DNA of 49,780 bases from Pseudomonas paralactis. GTDB taxonomy: Bacteria; Pseudomonadota; Gammaproteobacteria; Pseudomonadales; Pseudomonadaceae. The stretch spans positions 1 through 49,780 of the forward strand of contig NZ_JYLN01000019.1 in assembly GCF_001439735.1 (NCBI RefSeq), read 5' to 3'. Below, one piece after another: positions 47,343 to 49,780 of this stretch; the stretch's first letter is position 1; each line of letters opens with the position of its first letter. Below the pieces are notes generated by a model, which did not search any database, was not told the origin of the DNA, and saw nothing but the letters and a program-made list of their open reading frames with translations. Made by a program: the position numbers and the translations under genes.

Positions 47343-49103
47343 CTAATGTGGGTCTGCACTGAACTGTAACGCCGCCAACCGCGCATACAGCGGGTTGCTC
47401 GCAATCAACTGCTGGTGCGTGCCCACTGCCACCAGCTTGCCCTGATCCATCACGGCTATTCGATCGGCATTCTTCACGGTCGCCAGGCGGTGGGCGATCA
47501 CCAGCGTGGTTCGCCCTTGCATCAATTGCGGCAGCGCCTGCTGGATCAGGTGCTCACTCTGCGCGTCGAGGGCGCTGGTGGCTTCGTCCAGCAGCAGAAT
47601 CGGCGCGTCCACCAACAAGGCGCGGGCGATGGCCAGGCGTTGGCGCTGGCCGCCGGAGAGGCCCAGACCACTTTCCCCGAGGTGGGTCTGGTAGCCGTCG
47701 GGCATTTGCAGGATGAAATCGTGGGCGTGGGCGATGCGCGCAGCGGCTTCGACCTGGGCGGTGGTCGCGCACGGGTTGCCGTAGCGGATGTTGTCCTCGA
47801 CGCTGCCAAAGAACAACGCCGGGCTCTGGGATACCAGCGCGAAATGGCGACGCAGGTCCTGGGGATCAAGCTCGGTCAACGGTTGGCCTTCGAGCAGGAT
47901 GCGGCCTTGCTGAGGGTCGTAGAAGCGCAGCAACAGGTCGAACAGCGTCGATTTGCCCGCGCCGGATGGCCCTACCAGTGCCAGGGTTTCGCCGGGATGG
48001 ATGGTCAGGTTCAAGCCGTCGATGGCGTAGCTGTCCGGCCGCGAGGGGTAGGAAAACCGCAGGTCTTGCAGTTCCATATGCCCACTGACCCGCTGCGGCA
48101 AGCGCACGCCACCACTGGCCGGCGCCTGGATGTCGTTGCTCGACTGCAACAGTTCACCGATACGCTCGGCCGCCCCGGCGGCACGCTGCAGCTCGCCGAG
48201 CACTTCGCTCAGCGTGCCGACCGCACTACCGACTATCAGGCTATAGAACACAAACGCCGCCAGCTCACCGCCGGAAATGCGCCCGCTGATCACATCCATG
48301 CCGCCGACCCATAGCATCACGCCTACGGCGCCGAGCACCAGCATGATCACCAGGGTAATCAGCCAGGAGCGTTGCAGGATGCGTTTGCGTGCAGTGGTGA
48401 ACGCGTCTTCCACGGTGACGGCGAAACGCTGTTCGTCCTGTGCCTGATGGTTGTAGGCCTGCACCGTTTTGATCTGGCCCAGGGTCTCGGCGACATAGCT
48501 GCCGACGTCGGCAATGCGATCCTGGCTCAAGCGCGACAGGCTGCGCACCCGGCGCCCGAAGATCAGGATCGGCGCCAGCACCAGCGGCAGCGCCACCACC
48601 ACGATGCTGGTGAGCTTGGGGTTGGTGATGAACAGCAGCACGATGCCGCCAATGACCATCAGAGCGTTACGCAGGAACAACGACAGCGACGAGCCGATCA
48701 CCGATTGCAGCAAGGTGGTGTCGGTGGTCAGCCGCGACTGGATCTCCGAGCTGCGGTTGTTCTCGTAGAAGCCTGGGTGCAGGTAGATCAGGTGGCTGAA
48801 CACTTGCCGACGAATATCGGCCACCACGCGCTCGCCAATCCACGACACCAGGTAAAACCGCGTGAACGTACCCACGGCCAGCCCCAGCACCAGCACCATG
48901 AACAACGCAATGGACTGGTTGAGCAAGTGCGGCGACTGGGTCATGAACCCCTGGTCGACCAGAAGGCGTATGCCCTGCCCCATGGACAAGGTGATGCCGG
49001 CGGTGACGATCAGCGCCAGCAAGGCGCCCAGGGCCTGCCAGCGGTAGGGCGCAATAAAGCGGCTGGCCAGGCGGATCGCACGGCGTTGACGGGTTGAGAG
49101 CAT
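47343..49103 (-). CDS. MsbA-like ABC exporter (fused permease-ATPase)
   Basis: About 586 residues from ATG 49103. In-frame TTG/GTG starts at 49112-49118 are possible and no start has a strong AGGAG. The N-terminal six-helix ABC exporter domain (about 15-310) includes FYENNRSSEIQSRLTTDTTLLQ. The C-terminal ATPase has GPSGAGKST, LGLSGGQRQRLAIARAL, ILLLDEATSALD and the switch His in VIAHRL. It belongs to the MsbA-related half-transporter group and would act as a homodimer. The substrate, a lipid or drug, cannot be read from sequence. It converges on slt with only 16 bp between stops. Confidence 0.9.
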   Translation of the reverse strand: MLSTRQRRAIRLASRFIAPYRWQALGALLALIVTAGITLSMGQGIRLLVDQGFMTQSPHLLNQSIALFMVLVLGLAVGTFTRFYLVSWIGERVVADIRRQVFSHLIYLHPGFYENNRSSEIQSRLTTDTTLLQSVIGSSLSLFLRNALMVIGGIVLLFITNPKLTSIVVVALPLVLAPILIFGRRVRSLSRLSQDRIADVGSYVAETLGQIKTVQAYNHQAQDEQRFAVTVEDAFTTARKRILQRSWLITLVIMLVLGAVGVMLWVGGMDVISGRISGGELAAFVFYSLIVGSAVGTLSEVLGELQRAAGAAERIGELLQSSNDIQAPASGGVRLPQRVSGHMELQDLRFSYPSRPDSYAIDGLNLTIHPGETLALVGPSGAGKSTLFDLLLRFYDPQQGRILLEGQPLTELDPQDLRRHFALVSQSPALFFGSVEDNIRYGNPCATTAQVEAAARIAHAHDFILQMPDGYQTHLGESGLGLSGGQRQRLAIARALLVDAPILLLDEATSALDAQSEHLIQQALPQLMQGRTTLVIAHRLATVKNADRIAVMDQGKLVAVGTHQQLIASNPLYARLAALQFSADPH

Positions 49104-49348
49104 GGAAGGCACCACCAATGAGGAGTCTGTACTTCAACATTGGGGGAACTTGCGCAAATAACAATGAGTCAGGTTAATTATGCCCGCCGATACTGGCCGC
49201 TAGAGGCTATCGGTCTAAGACTCATCTGGAAATATGTACCGGTTTCTGGTGGACTGGGTGTTCGAACCGATGACCGTGCAAGGAGTTGTAACAGCGCGTT
49301 CATGCGGGGGGTTTAAAGTAGGTACACAACCTGATGAGGAGACAGGCC

Positions 49349-49522
49349 ATGACCTTGCAAAACAGCAGCGACGCCAAAATTGAAGTGATCCGCCAGCCGC
49401 AGCAGTTGCCTTGCTCGTATATCAATGTAAAGGGCGAGGAAGTGCAGATTACCGAAGAGATGATTCAGCAAGCCTGCAGCGAGCTGGAACAGTGGCTGGT
49501 CAAACCTGCCCGGCAAGGCTGA
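49349..49522 (+). CDS. PA1571-type small protein
   Basis: A 57-residue acidic protein, starting at ATG 49349 after AGGAGACAGG. The pattern IRQPQQLPCSYINVKGEEVQITEEMIQQAC (given in part, residues 11-40) resembles the short pseudomonad family that includes PAO1 PA1571 (memory). Its function is unknown. The N-terminal part may form a small beta hairpin and the rest a helix. A clear terminator follows 18 bp later, supporting a real monocistronic gene. Confidence 0.8.
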   Translation: MTLQNSSDAKIEVIRQPQQLPCSYINVKGEEVQITEEMIQQACSELEQWLVKPARQG

Positions 49523-49539
49523 AGTGCCCAGACTCTTTC

Positions 49540-49568
49540 AAACCCGGCCCAGGTGGCCGGGTTTTTTG
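49540..49568 (+). terminator. Rho-independent terminator of the PA1571-type gene
   Basis: AACCCGGCC … TGGCCGGGTT with a short loop and a T6 run. Confidence 0.93.
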
Positions 49569-49578
49569 TTTGTATCCC

Positions 49579-49676
49579 TGTAGGAGCGAGCTTGCTCGCG
49601 AAAAACCGGAGGGCGCCGCGTTAAATCAGAAACGCTGCATTATCGTTGACGACTTTCGCGAGCAAGCTCGCTCCTA
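49579..49676. repeat. REPIN (TGTAGGAGCGAGCTTGCTCG family)
   Basis: An inverted pair of 98 bp, the third of this family in the window. The right edge is slightly decayed (CTCCTATG). The loop keeps ATTATCGTTGACG, as in the other two. Confidence 0.92.
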
Positions 49677-49780
49677 TGTATGGACTCGCCCCCACTTTCA
49701 ACCCGCTTTTCAAACATTGGTACCCGGTTGCATCTATGTATCAGGCCTATCCGAGGAAGCTCCAAACAGCTTCTGGCCAA

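Noticed and set aside
49150..49335. A possible tRNA-like stretch around GTTCGAACC (49260-49268)
   Set aside because: The T-loop-like sequence has no matching acceptor, D or anticodon arms around it.
49313..49516. Minus-strand 67-codon frame opposite the PA1571-type gene
   Set aside because: The plus-strand gene has a ribosome site, family resemblance and its own terminator.
1..49780. Prophage, insertion sequence or secretion-system genes
   Set aside because: No transposase, integrase, phage structural or secretion genes were found on either strand.

Overview
The window is chromosomal DNA from a fluorescent Pseudomonas, most likely of the P. fluorescens group. It is G+C-rich. The gene order tal–rssC–rssB, mlaA, queF, copRS, lolCDE, sthA, gap–mfd–csiV, nagZ–psrA–lexA–sulA–topA–fadAB–uup–slt follows, from memory, the P. 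aeruginosa PAO1 blocks around PA2796–PA2810 and PA2986–PA3020. The intergenic spaces carry many REP/REPIN palindromes typical of this group (cores GTGGGAGCTGGCTTGCCTGC and TGTAGGAGCGAGCTTGCTCG). There are no rRNA or tRNA genes, no insertion sequence, no prophage and no CRISPR array.

Layout. 1–1.3 kb: a seven-copy 73-bp tandem array and a lone gene for a secreted protein that looks like a cholera/pertussis-type ADP-ribosyltransferase. 1.7–4.5 kb: transaldolase and the RssB/RssC partner-switch pair. 4.8–7.7 kb: mlaA, a phosphonatase-like protein lacking its nucleophile, a DUF4404 protein and queF. 7.7–10.6 kb: a copper unit (periplasmic cupredoxin divergent from copRS). 10.7–13.9 kb: the lolC–lolD–lolE lipoprotein exporter, with an apparent terminator between lolD and lolE. 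14–19.2 kb: a PilZ-type protein, a glycerophosphodiesterase, soluble transhydrogenase, a chalcone-isomerase-like secreted protein and a long GAPDH.

19.5–30 kb: mfd, csiV and a SWIM-SNF2 ATPase in one tight run, facing a second, convergent SWIM-SNF2 gene. Between them lies a 287-bp tandem duplication of the second gene's 3' end. The copy is a sequence mosaic. 30–34.9 kb: nagZ, psrA (with a double palindromic operator), the lexA–sulA SOS operon (two LexA boxes), two small conserved proteins and an 840-bp repeat-filled gap holding a 72-bp tandem array. 35–41.5 kb: topA, a DUF1653 protein and the fadBA beta-oxidation operon. 41.5–49.8 kb: a possible small RNA, a membrane protein, a universal stress protein, the ABC-F protein Uup, lytic transglycosylase Slt, an MsbA-like exporter and a small PA1571-type protein.

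Most genes are core housekeeping. Functional links inside the window are fatty-acid control (psrA and its likely targets fadBA), DNA damage and transcription-coupled repair (lexA–sulA, mfd, possibly the SNF2 pair), envelope maintenance (lolCDE, mlaA, nagZ, slt, csiV) and copper handling. The parts least explained by known biology are the ART-like secreted protein, the paired SNF2 genes with their mosaic duplication, the two REP-based tandem arrays and a recurrent TCCTACA heptamer in the promoter regions.
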